64,000 nt of DNA from Acetanaerobacterium elongatum (lineage in GTDB: Bacteria > Bacillota > Clostridia > Oscillospirales > Ruminococcaceae): contig NZ_FNID01000017.1 in assembly GCF_900103835.1 (NCBI RefSeq), positions 1 through 64,000 on the forward strand, read 5' to 3'. Shown piece by piece: positions 16,251-25,974 of this stretch. A program made the position numbers and the translations under genes. Position 1 is the stretch's first letter. Every line of letters starts with the position of its first letter. The notes beneath the pieces were generated by a model. It ran no database searches, was not told where the DNA came from, and saw only the letters and a program-made list of their open reading frames with translations.

Positions 16251-16277
16251 TGTATAACCCTTGCTACTTTAATATAT
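16251..16277 (-). promoter_or_regulatory. Candidate sigma-E promoter of the spoIIIA operon
   Basis: On the minus strand ATATATT (16271-16277) is followed after 14 bases by TATACA (16251-16256), close to the sigma-E pattern of an ATATT-type -35 box and a CATACAnT -10 box at 13-14 bases. The spoIIIA operon is known to be under sigma-E in Bacillus. The -10 lies almost on the ribosome binding site, so the transcript would begin near 16244 and might use the ATG at 16227 rather than the GTG at 16236. Confidence 0.5.
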
Positions 16278-16302
16278 TCACCGGTTGTCCGTTTAGAACA
16301 AA

Positions 16303-16337
16303 GAAAAAGCAGAAAGGTCTTAAACCTTTCTGCTTTT
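16303..16337 (-). terminator. Intrinsic terminator after secF
   Basis: The arms AAGCAGAAAGGT and ACCTTTCTGCTT flank a short loop. On the minus strand the hairpin follows the secF stop codon and runs into TTTTTCTTTG. It separates secDF from the spoIIIA operon. Confidence 0.8.
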
Positions 16338-16370
16338 ATAGGTAAACTATTCAGTTTATCTGAAGGATAA

Positions 16371-17324
16371 TTAAATTTTAATCTTGCCGATAGAGGAAGA
16401 AGGTTTGCTGCCACCGGTTTTCTGGCTGAGTTTCTTTGCGCGGTAGTTCTTCCAAACTACCCACAGAGGACCAGCAATGCAGATGGTGGAGTATACACCT
16501 GAAATCATACCGATAATCATGGGCAGTGCAAAGGTAAGAATAGAGGTAACACCATTAATATAGGCAACGATACAGGTAACGATCATAACCAACAAACCGC
16601 AGCCACTGGTATTGATGGAACGGGTTAACGACTGGTTGATGCTGAGATTTACTATCTCAGCAAGCTCTTTCTTATTGCCATAAATCTTCTCATTCTCGCG
16701 AATACGGTCGTAGATAACGATGGTATCGTTAATCGAGAAGCCGAGAATGGTTAAAACAACGGCAATAAAGTTATCGTTAATCGGGAACTGGAAGAAGGTA
16801 AACGCAGCAAATACCATGAATGCGTCATGAAATAACGCTATTACACCCATAGCGCCTGCCGAGATACCGCCGATTTTACGGAAACGGAAGCCAACATAGA
16901 TTATAATCAAGAGTGACGCCAAGGCAATGGCCACCATACACTTAGCGAAGAACTCTTTACCCATTGAGGCGTTTACGTTAGAGGAATCTAATAGTACTAT
17001 ATTGTTGCTGGGGAATGCCTTTGCAATTTCATCAGTCATTTTTTTCTGGCTGTCGATTGAAAGGCTTTTGGGCAATGAAACTATCAGCTTATTAATATTA
17101 CCTTGCGTCTTCTGTACACTGACATCTTCACCCGTAGCTTTTTCAACTACACCTTCAACGTCATCTGTGTTGATATCCCCGCTGTAGGAATAGTTAATCA
17201 TTGCGCCGCCTTTAAACTGAATGTCGAGCTTTACGCCAAAGATAAAAGAGTAAATTAACGAAATAGCTATAATGACAATGGAGATTGTAAAATAAATCTT
17301 CTTTTTTCCCATGAAGTCTATCAT
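16371..17324 (-). CDS. secF: Protein translocase subunit SecF
   Basis: SecF works with SecD at the Sec translocon to promote late steps of protein export, using the proton-motive force. The 317-residue protein has a first membrane helix (ISIVIIAISLIYSFIFGVKL), an extracytoplasmic domain starting DIQFKGGAMINYSYSG, and five more helices. Family motifs are IGFSINDTIVIYDRIREN and NQSLTRSINTS. Its ATG overlaps the last base of the secD stop codon (TAATG), so it is likely coupled. The two genes are separate here, unlike the fused secDF of Bacillus. Confidence 0.96.
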   Translation of the reverse strand: MIDFMGKKKIYFTISIVIIAISLIYSFIFGVKLDIQFKGGAMINYSYSGDINTDDVEGVVEKATGEDVSVQKTQGNINKLIVSLPKSLSIDSQKKMTDEIAKAFPSNNIVLLDSSNVNASMGKEFFAKCMVAIALASLLIIIYVGFRFRKIGGISAGAMGVIALFHDAFMVFAAFTFFQFPINDNFIAVVLTILGFSINDTIVIYDRIRENEKIYGNKKELAEIVNLSINQSLTRSINTSGCGLLVMIVTCIVAYINGVTSILTFALPMIIGMISGVYSTICIAGPLWVVWKNYRAKKLSQKTGGSKPSSSIGKIKI

Positions 17325-18724
17325 TATTTTGCACCTCCATACATCCAGGGCTTACGCAGACCTTTGAATTTAGAAATAGAACGAAGCATCAGTCTGGATG
17401 CTGTTACACCCATTAAGAAGTTGAAGATTACACCAATCAGCAGTGTATAACCAAAGGAATAGATGGCGCCGGTTGTAGCTGCACCGAACATAAACATAAA
17501 GGGTGTCAGCAGCTTAGCCCAGAAGCTGGACGACGGGCCAAACGAACCCATTAGAATGATTGCAACGATAATAACGGTGACATTACCGTCAAAGATAGCG
17601 GTAAAGCCACGCTCATAGCCTAGGTCGATAGCTCCTTCAATAGTTTTTCCGGCGCGCAGTTCTTCCTTAACACGCTCAGAAGTAATAACGTTCGCATCAA
17701 CGCCCATACCGATACTCAGGATGATACCTGCGATACCAGGCAGCGTAAGCGTAAAGCTGGGGATGAAGGGTAGGTAGCCGGAAACCGCAATAATAAAGCC
17801 TGCAAACTGCCCCAGCAATGCGATTGAAGCGATTAGGCCTGGCACTTTATAATAGCAAATCATGAATACGCAAACCAGAATATACGCAATCAACAGTGCA
17901 AGCAGCATGGAATCCTTTGCTGCGACGCCAAGTGTTGCTGCAATTGAGCTGTAGTTCTCGGTTACAAGCTTAAACGGAAGCGCACCGCCGTTAATCTTGT
18001 TAGCCAGATCCGTGGCCTCTTGAGTAGTGAAGGGCTTGGCCGTACTTCCGGAAATGCTGGCAATACCTCCGGTGATGGCCGATTTAACCACCGGGTCGGA
18101 GATCATCGTGTCATCCATCCAGATGGATATCGGCTGGCCTATAAGCCTCGTGGTAGCCTCACCGAATTTCTTTGCACCCTCACTGGTAAGTTCAAGCTGT
18201 ACCTCGGGCTCAGAAGTCTGGGTATTAGTTACAGCGCTTGCCGCTTTTACATCCTTGCCCTCAATAACAATATTATCCTTGGTAACACCGGTAGGCTTTC
18301 CGGATGAATCCTGATTATTACCTTCACGGAAGGTAAGCAATGCGGTATCACCCAGTTCTTTGATTGCCTTCTCGGGGTTTTTACTGGCTGCTTCATCTTT
18401 CCAAGGGAAACGAACAACAATACGGTCTTTAGTAGTGTCGGTATAAACTTCGTAGTCGGTAATATTCTGGGTAACAAGACGCTGTTTGATTACCGATTCG
18501 GCTGCCAGCATCTGAGCGTCGGTTGCATCAAAGCCAGCGGGGGGAGTAAACGTTACATCTACACCGCCTCGGATATCGATACCCCATCGGATATCATTAG
18601 CACCCTTGACATACACGGTTTTGGTATCACCATATGTAGTGCTGATACCAAAAAATGATGTCACAGCTAAAAAAACAATTAGCGCAAACACAACAAAGAA
18701 TGTTGCTTTTGAGCTCTTTTTCAT
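17324..18724 (-). CDS. secD: Protein translocase subunit SecD
   Basis: SecD is the larger partner of SecF. It has an N-terminal membrane helix (FFVVFALIVFLAVTSFFGIS), the extracytoplasmic P1 domain (DIRGGVDVTFTPPAGFDA, then VVRFPWKD), and five C-terminal helices with GIILSIGMGVDANVITSERVKEELRAG and the RND-type block GYERGFTAIFDGNVT. The length of 466 residues is typical. AGGAGG lies upstream of the ATG at 18724. It begins the secD-secF unit, which ends at the terminator near 16320. Confidence 0.96.
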   Translation of the reverse strand: MKKSSKATFFVVFALIVFLAVTSFFGISTTYGDTKTVYVKGANDIRWGIDIRGGVDVTFTPPAGFDATDAQMLAAESVIKQRLVTQNITDYEVYTDTTKDRIVVRFPWKDEAASKNPEKAIKELGDTALLTFREGNNQDSSGKPTGVTKDNIVIEGKDVKAASAVTNTQTSEPEVQLELTSEGAKKFGEATTRLIGQPISIWMDDTMISDPVVKSAITGGIASISGSTAKPFTTQEATDLANKINGGALPFKLVTENYSSIAATLGVAAKDSMLLALLIAYILVCVFMICYYKVPGLIASIALLGQFAGFIIAVSGYLPFIPSFTLTLPGIAGIILSIGMGVDANVITSERVKEELRAGKTIEGAIDLGYERGFTAIFDGNVTVIIVAIILMGSFGPSSSFWAKLLTPFMFMFGAATTGAIYSFGYTLLIGVIFNFLMGVTASRLMLRSISKFKGLRKPWMYGGAK

Positions 18725-18878
18725 AGCCCAATCCTCCTAGTAATAGTATGCCCAATTTTATAAGAGTTGCAGCCGACCGTAAGGTGATTAAGGGCTGGTA
18801 ACGATTAGCCGAACGATTAATGAAAATTGGCAATCACAACGATTATTATATTGTTTTCCACACAAAAAGTCAATAAAA

Positions 18879-20309
18879 CTAAACACTTAACTCGGCTTTT
18901 TCACCAATTATTTCTTTATTAGCATCAAGAAGGGGTTTTACACAATTCATCGAAAATTCCTCAACCTGTTTCGATGCCCTGCCGGTGAAGTTTTGAGGCT
19001 TTAAAACAGAAAGGATGTCCTCTTTGGTTAGCTTAAATGCCTTGTCATTAACAATACGGTCAATTAAGTCGTTCTCCCCTCCCTGCTCCTTTACCACCTT
19101 TGCGGCCGCCAGAGAATGCTCCCGCAATTTCTCATGAAGCACCTGACGATCCCCGCCCTTTTTGACAGCCTGCATCATGATATTCTCAGTTGCCATAAAC
19201 GGCAGTTCCTTCATTACCCGCTGCTCAATCACCTTGGGGTATACCACGATACCGTCGCATACGTTCAGCATGATATTCAGAATTGCATCCACACCTAAGA
19301 ATGCCTCCGCCACGCTGATTCTCTTGTTTGCGGAATCGTCCAGTGTACGTTCAAACCATTGCGTTGCAGCGGTAAACGAAGGGTTCAGACTATCTACCAT
19401 CACATATCTGGCCAGAGAGGTAATACGCTCGCTGCGCATAGGGTTACGCTTATAAGGCATCGCGGATGAACCAATTTGATTCTTTTCAAACGGCTCTTCC
19501 ATCTCCTTAAAGCTTTGCAGGATACGCATGTCATTGGAGAATTTAGAGGCAGACTGGGCAATACCGCTCAGCGTAGCCAAAACCTGCGAATCTATCTTTC
19601 TGGAGTAGGTTTGCCCTGAAACCGGAACAACACCCTCAAAGCCCATGTCCTGTGCAATTAATGCTTCAAGGCGGCGGATTTTTTCATCGTTGCCGTCAAA
19701 AAGCTCCACAAAGCTTGCCTGAGTACCAGTTGTCCCCTTTGAGCCCAGCAGTTTGAGGCTTCTGATACGATATTCCACCTCATCGAAATCATATAGCAGC
19801 TCGTTCAGCCAAAGCGTAGCCCGCTTGCCGACGGTGGTAAGCTGAGCGGGCTGCAAGTGAGTATAAGCAAGTGCCGGTAAATCCTTGTATTTCAGCGCGA
19901 AATCGTTTAATAGTGCGATTACATTTAACAGCTTGCGGCGTACAACCTTCAATGCGTCGCGCATGACAATGATATCGGTATTGTCGCCCACATAACAGGA
20001 GGTTGCCCCCAGATGGATGATCCCCTTTGCCGTCGGGCACTGCAGACCATATGCATAAACATGTGCCATCACATCATGGCGTACCAGCCGTTCACGTTGT
20101 TCGGCTTCTTCATAGTTTATGTTGTCGATATTTTCCTCAAGCTCGCCAATCTGGGTGTCGGTTATATCCAGCCCCAGCGTCTTTTCAGCCTTTGCAAGCG
20201 CTACCCAAAGCCTTCTCCACGTTTTGAATTTTTTATCAGCGGAAAAGATATACTGCATCTCGTCGCTTGCATATCGCGTGCAGAATGGGCTTTCGTATGA
20301 GTTGTGCAA
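18879..20309 (-). CDS. purB: Adenylosuccinate lyase
   Basis: PurB cleaves SAICAR to AICAR and adenylosuccinate to AMP in purine synthesis. The fumarase/aspartase-superfamily signature GSSAMPYKRNPMRSE is present, with the earlier conserved block GATSCYVGDNTDI and KGTTGTQASF. The preferred start is a TTG at 20309, five bases after GGAGGTG; it gives M-HNSYESPFCTRYAS, which fits the usual clostridial N terminus. A GTG at 20318 is an alternative but overlaps the ribosome binding site. No other pur genes are nearby. Confidence 0.95.
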   Translation of the reverse strand: MHNSYESPFCTRYASDEMQYIFSADKKFKTWRRLWVALAKAEKTLGLDITDTQIGELEENIDNINYEEAEQRERLVRHDVMAHVYAYGLQCPTAKGIIHLGATSCYVGDNTDIIVMRDALKVVRRKLLNVIALLNDFALKYKDLPALAYTHLQPAQLTTVGKRATLWLNELLYDFDEVEYRIRSLKLLGSKGTTGTQASFVELFDGNDEKIRRLEALIAQDMGFEGVVPVSGQTYSRKIDSQVLATLSGIAQSASKFSNDMRILQSFKEMEEPFEKNQIGSSAMPYKRNPMRSERITSLARYVMVDSLNPSFTAATQWFERTLDDSANKRISVAEAFLGVDAILNIMLNVCDGIVVYPKVIEQRVMKELPFMATENIMMQAVKKGGDRQVLHEKLREHSLAAAKVVKEQGGENDLIDRIVNDKAFKLTKEDILSVLKPQNFTGRASKQVEEFSMNCVKPLLDANKEIIGEKAELSV

Positions 20310-20458
20310 ACTATACACCTCCGAATATTATCTGCTTGATAGAGCAATGTGTAAACTACGCTATTACTATCTGCAAAAGCATAGTAAAAAGAGCGCAATA
20401 ATTATTATACCACGTTAAGCGTCTGTTGTTCTACTTTAATATTAAAAACGTCTAGCAA

Positions 20459-20498
20459 AAAAAATACCCGAAAAAGCTTTGCTCTTCGGATATTTTTA
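20459..20498 (-). terminator. Intrinsic terminator after the aminotransferase gene
   Basis: The arms AAAAATACCCGAA (20460-20472) and TTCGGATATTTTT (20485-20497) pair with one mismatch around a 12-base loop. On the minus strand the hairpin follows the stop codon at 20513 and ends in a T-rich tract. Confidence 0.7.
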
Positions 20499-20512
20499 AT
20501 AATTATAGCGAA

Positions 20513-21793
20513 TTAAACACTTAATATCTTTTCGGCACCAGCAAGCTTTACGCACAAGCAGAAAAGCTCCATCGCTGTTTTAAGCTCTGAAAGAGGCGGG
20601 AAGGTTGGCGCAATACGGATGTTGCTATCATCCGGATCCTTACCGTAGGGGTATGTAGCACCGGCAGCGGTAAGTACGACTCCAGCTTCCTTACAAAGCT
20701 GTACAACGCGTTTTGCGCAACCATTGGGAACATTTACCGATATGAAATAGCCGCCATTCGGCTTATGAAAGCTTACAAGGCCCAGTTCGGTCAGCTCCCG
20801 CTCCAGCATGTTTGTAACCAGTTCAAACTTAGGGATAAGAACCTCCGCTTGCTTCTTCATATGCTGCCGGATACCGTCCATATTCTTAAAGTACTTCACA
20901 TGCCGCAACTGGTTAAGCTTATCGGGGCCGATAGACTGAATTGTCAGGATGCTTTTAATCTGCTTGATGTTGTTTTCAGAAGCAGCCATTACTGCAACGC
21001 CGGAACCCGGGAACGAGATCTTCGAGGTAGAGGCAAACTCGAAAACCATATCCTCGGTACCCGCAGCTTTGCATTCATCAAAGATATTTAGCAGCTGATC
21101 GGCTATATACAGATCATGAACTGCGTAGGCATTATCCCAGAAAATTCTGAAGTCTTCGGCTGCGGGCTTCAGGTGGGCAAAACGCTTTACAACGGCATCC
21201 GAGTAGGTAATGCCCTCGGGGTTTGAATATTTCGGCACACACCAAATACCCTTAATTGCACTGTCATTGGATACAAGGCGTTCAACCTCATCCATATCGG
21301 GGCCATCGCTGTTCATCTTGATGGTAATAAGCTCAAAGCCAAACAGCTCGGTAATAGCAAAATGGCGGTCATACCCCGGAGACGGGCAAAGGAATTTTAT
21401 CTTATCAAGCTTCATCCACGGCTGTTTTGAACCGTAAACACCGTGTGTCATCGCCCGGGAGATAGCATCAAACATCATGTTCAGGCTGGAATTACCACCT
21501 ATGATGATATTCTGTGCGGGTATACCCAGCATATCTGAAAATAAGCGTTTTGCTTCAGGTATACCGTCAAGCAGGCCATAATTTCTGCAGTCAGTACCAT
21601 CCTCGGCCTTCATAACATCGCTGCTGCTTAAACAATCGAAAATACCGTTTGAGATATCCAACTGTGATGAGGAAGGCTTACCACGCGACATATCTAGCTT
21701 TAATCCGGCAGCTTTCATTTCACTATATTGTGATTCCCACTGCTTTTTTAACTCCAGAATGTGCTCTCTGGGTTGCTGTGCAAGCTTTAACAT
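20513..21793 (-). CDS. Aspartate aminotransferase (class I PLP, AspT-like subgroup)
   Basis: A PLP-dependent aminotransferase of the Asp_aminotransf type, the subgroup characterised in Corynebacterium as an aspartate aminotransferase. It has LDMSRGKPSSSQLDIS near the start, a YGLLDGIPEAK block, the cofactor-side IWDNAYAVHDLY, and the PLP lysine in FASTSKISFPGSGVAV. The C-terminal arginine is in SNIRIAPTFPPLSEL. The ATG at 21793 follows AGGGGG at 9 bases; a longer frame to 21916 runs through promoter sequence and is not used. It would convert aspartate and 2-oxoglutarate to oxaloacetate and glutamate. The substrate is assigned by family only. Confidence 0.88.
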   Translation of the reverse strand: MLKLAQQPREHILELKKQWESQYSEMKAAGLKLDMSRGKPSSSQLDISNGIFDCLSSSDVMKAEDGTDCRNYGLLDGIPEAKRLFSDMLGIPAQNIIIGGNSSLNMMFDAISRAMTHGVYGSKQPWMKLDKIKFLCPSPGYDRHFAITELFGFELITIKMNSDGPDMDEVERLVSNDSAIKGIWCVPKYSNPEGITYSDAVVKRFAHLKPAAEDFRIFWDNAYAVHDLYIADQLLNIFDECKAAGTEDMVFEFASTSKISFPGSGVAVMAASENNIKQIKSILTIQSIGPDKLNQLRHVKYFKNMDGIRQHMKKQAEVLIPKFELVTNMLERELTELGLVSFHKPNGGYFISVNVPNGCAKRVVQLCKEAGVVLTAAGATYPYGKDPDDSNIRIAPTFPPLSELKTAMELFCLCVKLAGAEKILSV

Positions 21794-21865
21794 GAATAGA
21801 TCCCCCTGTAATACTGCATAAAAGATCAAGTGAACATAAAATGATGATAGATAAATAACATGCTT

Positions 21866-21894
21866 ATTGTAATATACTTTTAATGTTTTTGCAA
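21866..21894 (-). promoter_or_regulatory. Predicted sigma-A promoter for the aminotransferase gene
   Basis: On the minus strand TTGCAA (21889-21894) and TACAAT (21866-21871) are 17 bases apart, about 75 bases upstream of the ATG at 21793. The position rules out the longer frame for the gene. Confidence 0.65.
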
Positions 21895-21963
21895 GTTTAT
21901 TTTTGAACGCTTGCAAATTTGTATTACTAGTATATGAAATAGTGCTATGGGGGTTCCTATTGT

Positions 21964-23364
21964 TTAAAACTCACAAAGACCAGTGGTGCGTGGAAACGGA
22001 AGCACATCACGGATATTAGTGATACCGGTTAGATACATTACAAGCCGTTCAAAACCAAGCCCAAAGCCTGCATGGCGGGTACCGCCGTATCTTCTGAGGT
22101 CGAGATACCATGAGTAATCCTCTGTCGCTAAGCCCAGCTCGTTCATTCTTGAAGTAAGAACATCCAAGCGCTCTTCACGCTGGCTTCCGCCAATCAGCTC
22201 ACCAATGCCGGGCACCAGCATATCCATAGCCGCAACCGTCTTACCGTCGCTATTCAAACGCATATAGAATGCCTTAATCTCCTTAGGATAGTCAATCACA
22301 AAAACCGGCTTCTTAAAGATCTGTTCGGTTAAGAACCGCTCATGTTCAGTTTGAAGGTCACAGCCCCAAGAAACAGGATATTCAAAGGCTTCATTATTCT
22401 GCTTGAGCAGCTCCACTGCCTCTGTATAGGTTACACAACCAAAATCAGCGTTCACAATGGAGGTAAGCCGCTCGATAAGCGCCTTATCCTTATCATAGAA
22501 GTCATTAAAGAATTGCATCTCTTGAGGACAGGTTTGTAATACATAGCTAATTACAAACTTCACCATGCGTTCTGCAAGACGCATATCATCAGAAAGGTCT
22601 GCAAACGCAATCTCCGGCTCAATCATCCAAAACTCGGCGGCATGGCGGGGGGTGTTGGAGTTTTCAGCCCGGAAGGTCGGCCCAAAGGTATACACCTTTC
22701 CGAATGCAAGTGCCATGCATTCAGCCTCAAGCTGACCGGAAACCGTAAGACTTGCGGGCTTTTCGAAAAAGTCGCGGCTAAAATCCACTCTTCCCTGTTC
22801 TGTGAGCGGCGGGTTTAAAGAGTCCAGCGTGGTTACGCGGAACATCTCGCCCGCGCCCTCGCAATCGCTGCCGGTAATAATCGGGGTGTGCGCGTAAACA
22901 AACCCATCTTCCTGGAAGAATTTGTGAATGGCATAGGCCGCTGCCGAACGTACCCTGAATGCTGCGCTGAAGGTATTGGTGCGGGGGCGCAGATGCTGTA
23001 TTGTTCGCAGAAATTCCAAGCTGTGTCGCTTTTTCTGCAGCGGGTAATCGGGAGTGGACACCCCTTCAATCTCTGCGGCAACCGCATGAATCTCCAATGG
23101 TTGTTTGGCCTCGGGTGTTAGCACAACGTTACCGTGTATAATTATAGCTGAGCCAACGTTCAGCTTGGTAATCTCGCGATAATTCGTTAGCTTGGCTTCC
23201 TCCATCACTATCTGCAGGTTTATAAAACAGCTTCCGTCATTTAATTCGATAAAACAGAGTGCTTTGGAATCACGCAAGGTTTTAATCCATCCGCATACCG
23301 TTACCTGTTGATTTGCATAATTATTTGCATTTGAAAACAACGTTTTTATTTCTACCCGTTCCAT
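21964..23364 (-). CDS. asnS: Asparaginyl-tRNA synthetase
   Basis: AsnRS charges tRNA-Asn. It has an N-terminal OB-fold anticodon-binding domain ([25 protein letters not shown]) and a class IIb catalytic core. Motif 2 is [21 protein letters not shown] and motif 3 is [15 protein letters not shown]. The length of 466 residues is normal. The genome also encodes GatCAB in this window, so amidated tRNA-Asn/Gln could be made by both routes; GatCAB probably serves mainly Glu-tRNA-Gln. No T-box leader is visible upstream. Confidence 0.97.
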   Translation of the reverse strand: MERVEIKTLFSNANNYANQQVTVCGWIKTLRDSKALCFIELNDGSCFINLQIVMEEAKLTNYREITKLNVGSAIIIHGNVVLTPEAKQPLEIHAVAAEIEGVSTPDYPLQKKRHSLEFLRTIQHLRPRTNTFSAAFRVRSAAAYAIHKFFQEDGFVYAHTPIITGSDCEGAGEMFRVTTLDSLNPPLTEQGRVDFSRDFFEKPASLTVSGQLEAECMALAFGKVYTFGPTFRAENSNTPRHAAEFWMIEPEIAFADLSDDMRLAERMVKFVISYVLQTCPQEMQFFNDFYDKDKALIERLTSIVNADFGCVTYTEAVELLKQNNEAFEYPVSWGCDLQTEHERFLTEQIFKKPVFVIDYPKEIKAFYMRLNSDGKTVAAMDMLVPGIGELIGGSQREERLDVLTSRMNELGLATEDYSWYLDLRRYGGTRHAGFGLGFERLVMYLTGITNIRDVLPFPRTTGLCEF

Positions 23365-23396
23365 ATTGATGTTTCATATCCTTTCGTTATGTTGCA

Positions 23397-24050
23397 TTAT
23401 TCAAAGGGATGAAGCTCTTTATCCAATAAAATAGTGCGCAATACAGTAATATGGCTGAAACTGCTTGGATTTTGCTGCTGAAAAGCCTTGATAAGCAGGG
23501 ATGGATTTAACCCCTCATTTACCCCTGCCGTCAAACGAAGGGCTATTACTACGTTACCTTCCTGCTTTGATGCAGATGCCTCTCCGATGTAATCCTTAAG
23601 GTTTACTTCCTTAAACCCTTTTTTTGTTTTCTTCTGGCTCATTATCTCTGGCTGTGCGATAAAGGCTTCCCACAGAGGAAGAAAATTATCAGGCTGCGTA
23701 CCATGCACTGTTAACTGATACTCAGAGAATGCAATATCCTCAAATTTTTTTTGAGGTTCTGCGGCTTGCAATACTCGAATTTCAGGTGGTAGCGCCTCGT
23801 TAAGACGCTTAATAAGCGATGGCATGGCAAGCTCTTCAGTAAGTTTAAAATCCATGGTTTCATAGACGCTCTCAAAGCCAAGCGAAAGCGGCATAGCGAA
23901 GGTTACATACATATGCGGGTTAAAGCCCTGTGTGTACCATACGGGTATCTTTGAACGTTTAAGCGCTCGCTGCATGCAGCGCATCATGTCCAAGTGTGAA
24001 ATGTAGGCCGCGCGACCTAGCTTTGAAAAGCGGATTCTAACGTTGTTCAA
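23397..24050 (-). CDS. TIGR03936 family radical SAM-associated protein (DUF2344)
   Basis: A 217-residue protein of the DUF2344 family, encoded next to or fused with TIGR03960 radical SAM proteins in many bacteria. The conserved opening is NNVRIRFSKLGRAAYISHLDMMR, followed by SKIPVWYTQGFNPHMYVTFAMPLSLGFES. The start is a TTG at 24050 preceded by GGGGGG at 6 bases, overlapping the upstream radical SAM gene by 14 bases. A longer frame to 24146 lies entirely inside that gene and is not used. The biochemical role is unknown; a partner role is inferred from the constant pairing. Confidence 0.85.
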   Translation of the reverse strand: MNNVRIRFSKLGRAAYISHLDMMRCMQRALKRSKIPVWYTQGFNPHMYVTFAMPLSLGFESVYETMDFKLTEELAMPSLIKRLNEALPPEIRVLQAAEPQKKFEDIAFSEYQLTVHGTQPDNFLPLWEAFIAQPEIMSQKKTKKGFKEVNLKDYIGEASASKQEGNVVIALRLTAGVNEGLNPSLLIKAFQQQNPSSFSHITVLRTILLDKELHPFE

Positions 24051-25890
24051 CGCACACCCCCCTTTCGGCATCGCTGGCTCCACAGCCTGCACAGCGAATT
24101 CTGCAATGCGGGGTAGTTTCATTTTTGTGTGCCGTTTGATTCTCACGCACTAAAAACGACTTGGTAATATAATAATCCAAATGGTCCCACGGCATAACCT
24201 CGTCGTAGGTTCTTGCCCGGTTTGCATAAAACGCTGGGTCTAACCCTTTTGACTTCATGGCATTTTCCCAAGTTGAATAATGGAAGCATTCGGTCCAGCT
24301 ATCAAAAAAACTGCCATTATGGTAAGCCTCTTCTATCACCTCGCCTAACCGGCGGTCACCACGGGCAAGCACAGCCTCGAGCAAACTTGCATCCACACCG
24401 CTCCAACTGACAGTTATCTTTCGGTCTTTTCTTACAGCTTCCAGCAATGCACTGTGCTTATGAATTACCGACTCGCGTGTGTCCTGCGGCTCAAATTCAA
24501 AGGGTGTAAACGGTTTCGGAACAAAGGTTGCAACGCTTACGCTCACCGTTACCCCCTTCCCTTTCTGGCGGGTAGGAAGTGAATAATAAAGATCAACAAC
24601 CTTTTGAGCCAACTCAATAATGCCCAGTACATCTTCCATGGTTTCGGTTGGAAGTCCAAGCATAAAATACAGCTTTACCGCAGTATAACCACCTTCAAAC
24701 GCGGTTTTACAAGTATTCAGTATCTCATCCTCGGTGATATTCTTATTTATAACATCGCGCAGGCGCTGTGTTCCCGCCTCCGGCGCGAAGGTAAGGCCGC
24801 TTTTGCGAACCCGTTTAATCTTCTCCATCAGTTCTTCCGAGAAGTTATCGATACGCAGGCTTGGCAGCGCCAGATTTATTTTCTCACTGCTTGTCCAGTC
24901 TATCATCGCACCTAAGAGGTCATTGAGCTGTGAATAGTCGCTGGTACTGAGGGAGGAAAGTGAAACCTCTTCATATCCGGTGCTTTCACACAGGCTGTGC
25001 GCATCATTGTTCAAGGTGTTTGCATCCTTTTCGCGCAGTGGGCGGTAGATAAACCCGGCCTGACAGAACCTACATCCACGCAAACAACCACGCATCACCT
25101 CTAACTGAGCACGGTCAAACACAATATCCACAAAAGGAACTACAAACTGTTTAGGGTAGAACACCTTGTCCAGATCTTTAATAATAGCTTTTCTTATACG
25201 GTTCGGTGCACCGTCATGCGCGGTTACCTTAGCAATGGTTCCATCATGGTTATAGTCCACCGTATATAGAGAAGGAGCATATACTCCTTCAATTTGCGCA
25301 GCCTGTTTTAGGAATTCACGTTTACTGAGCTTCTGCTCCTTCGCCTTTATATAAAGGTCACTGAGTAACAGGATATGTTCTTCTCCCTCGCCGAGCATAA
25401 AAAGGTCGATAAAATCTGCCATCGGTTCCGGGTTGCAGGTACAAGGCCCGCCCGCAACCACCAGCGGTGAAAGGTCATGCCGATCGCATGCCTTCAGCGG
25501 TACACCGGCTAAATCCAGCATGTTCAATACATTGGTATAGCTCAGTTCGTATTGAAGGGAAAATCCGATAATATCAAAACCGGCAATCGGATCTAAGCTT
25601 TCAAGACCATATAAGGGGATATGATACTCGCGCATCTTCTGCTGCATATCCAGCCACGGGGTAAAAACCCGTTCACACCAAATCTCTTCGCGGCTGTTCA
25701 GCAGTGAATATAATATCTTCATGCCAAGGTGTGACATACCCACCTCGTAGGTATCAGGGAAACAAAACGCAAAACGAAGCTTGACATCTTTAGGATTCTT
25801 AACCACACAGCCAAGCTCACCGCCAATATATCTGGCCGGCTTCTCTACTGATGTAAGGAAACTGTCAAGTGTTTCTTTAAGCTGCAACAT
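24037..25890 (-). CDS. TIGR03960 family B12-binding domain/radical SAM protein
   Basis: A 617-residue radical SAM protein with an N-terminal cobalamin-binding-like domain (about residues 40-200, with GFSLQYELSYTNVLNMLDLAGV). The radical SAM core begins near residue 270, and the 4Fe-4S cluster cysteines are in RGCLRGCRFCQAG (Cx3Cx2C). Later blocks include TFAPEAGTQRLRDVINK. Family members occur widely in Firmicutes, often upstream of rng and rplU, and their substrate is unknown. Here asnS follows the partner gene and no ribosomal-protein genes are close. AAAGGA lies upstream of the ATG at 25890. Confidence 0.9.
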   Translation of the reverse strand: MLQLKETLDSFLTSVEKPARYIGGELGCVVKNPKDVKLRFAFCFPDTYEVGMSHLGMKILYSLLNSREEIWCERVFTPWLDMQQKMREYHIPLYGLESLDPIAGFDIIGFSLQYELSYTNVLNMLDLAGVPLKACDRHDLSPLVVAGGPCTCNPEPMADFIDLFMLGEGEEHILLLSDLYIKAKEQKLSKREFLKQAAQIEGVYAPSLYTVDYNHDGTIAKVTAHDGAPNRIRKAIIKDLDKVFYPKQFVVPFVDIVFDRAQLEVMRGCLRGCRFCQAGFIYRPLREKDANTLNNDAHSLCESTGYEEVSLSSLSTSDYSQLNDLLGAMIDWTSSEKINLALPSLRIDNFSEELMEKIKRVRKSGLTFAPEAGTQRLRDVINKNITEDEILNTCKTAFEGGYTAVKLYFMLGLPTETMEDVLGIIELAQKVVDLYYSLPTRQKGKGVTVSVSVATFVPKPFTPFEFEPQDTRESVIHKHSALLEAVRKDRKITVSWSGVDASLLEAVLARGDRRLGEVIEEAYHNGSFFDSWTECFHYSTWENAMKSKGLDPAFYANRARTYDEVMPWDHLDYYITKSFLVRENQTAHKNETTPHCRIRCAGCGASDAERGVCVEQR

Positions 25891-25974
25891 AGATTTGTCC
25901 TTTCAAACTCGCATAAGGGTACAAAATCGCTCCAATACCATATCATACCTCATTAAGCACATGAACACAATACA

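Noticed and set aside
20327-20355. A TTTACA-N17-GATAAT pair as the purB promoter
   Set aside because: The start of transcription would fall on the purB ribosome binding site, giving almost no leader; I could not support it well enough to list.
23364-23397. T-box leader before asnS
   Set aside because: The gap is only about 33 bases and lacks the T-box core.
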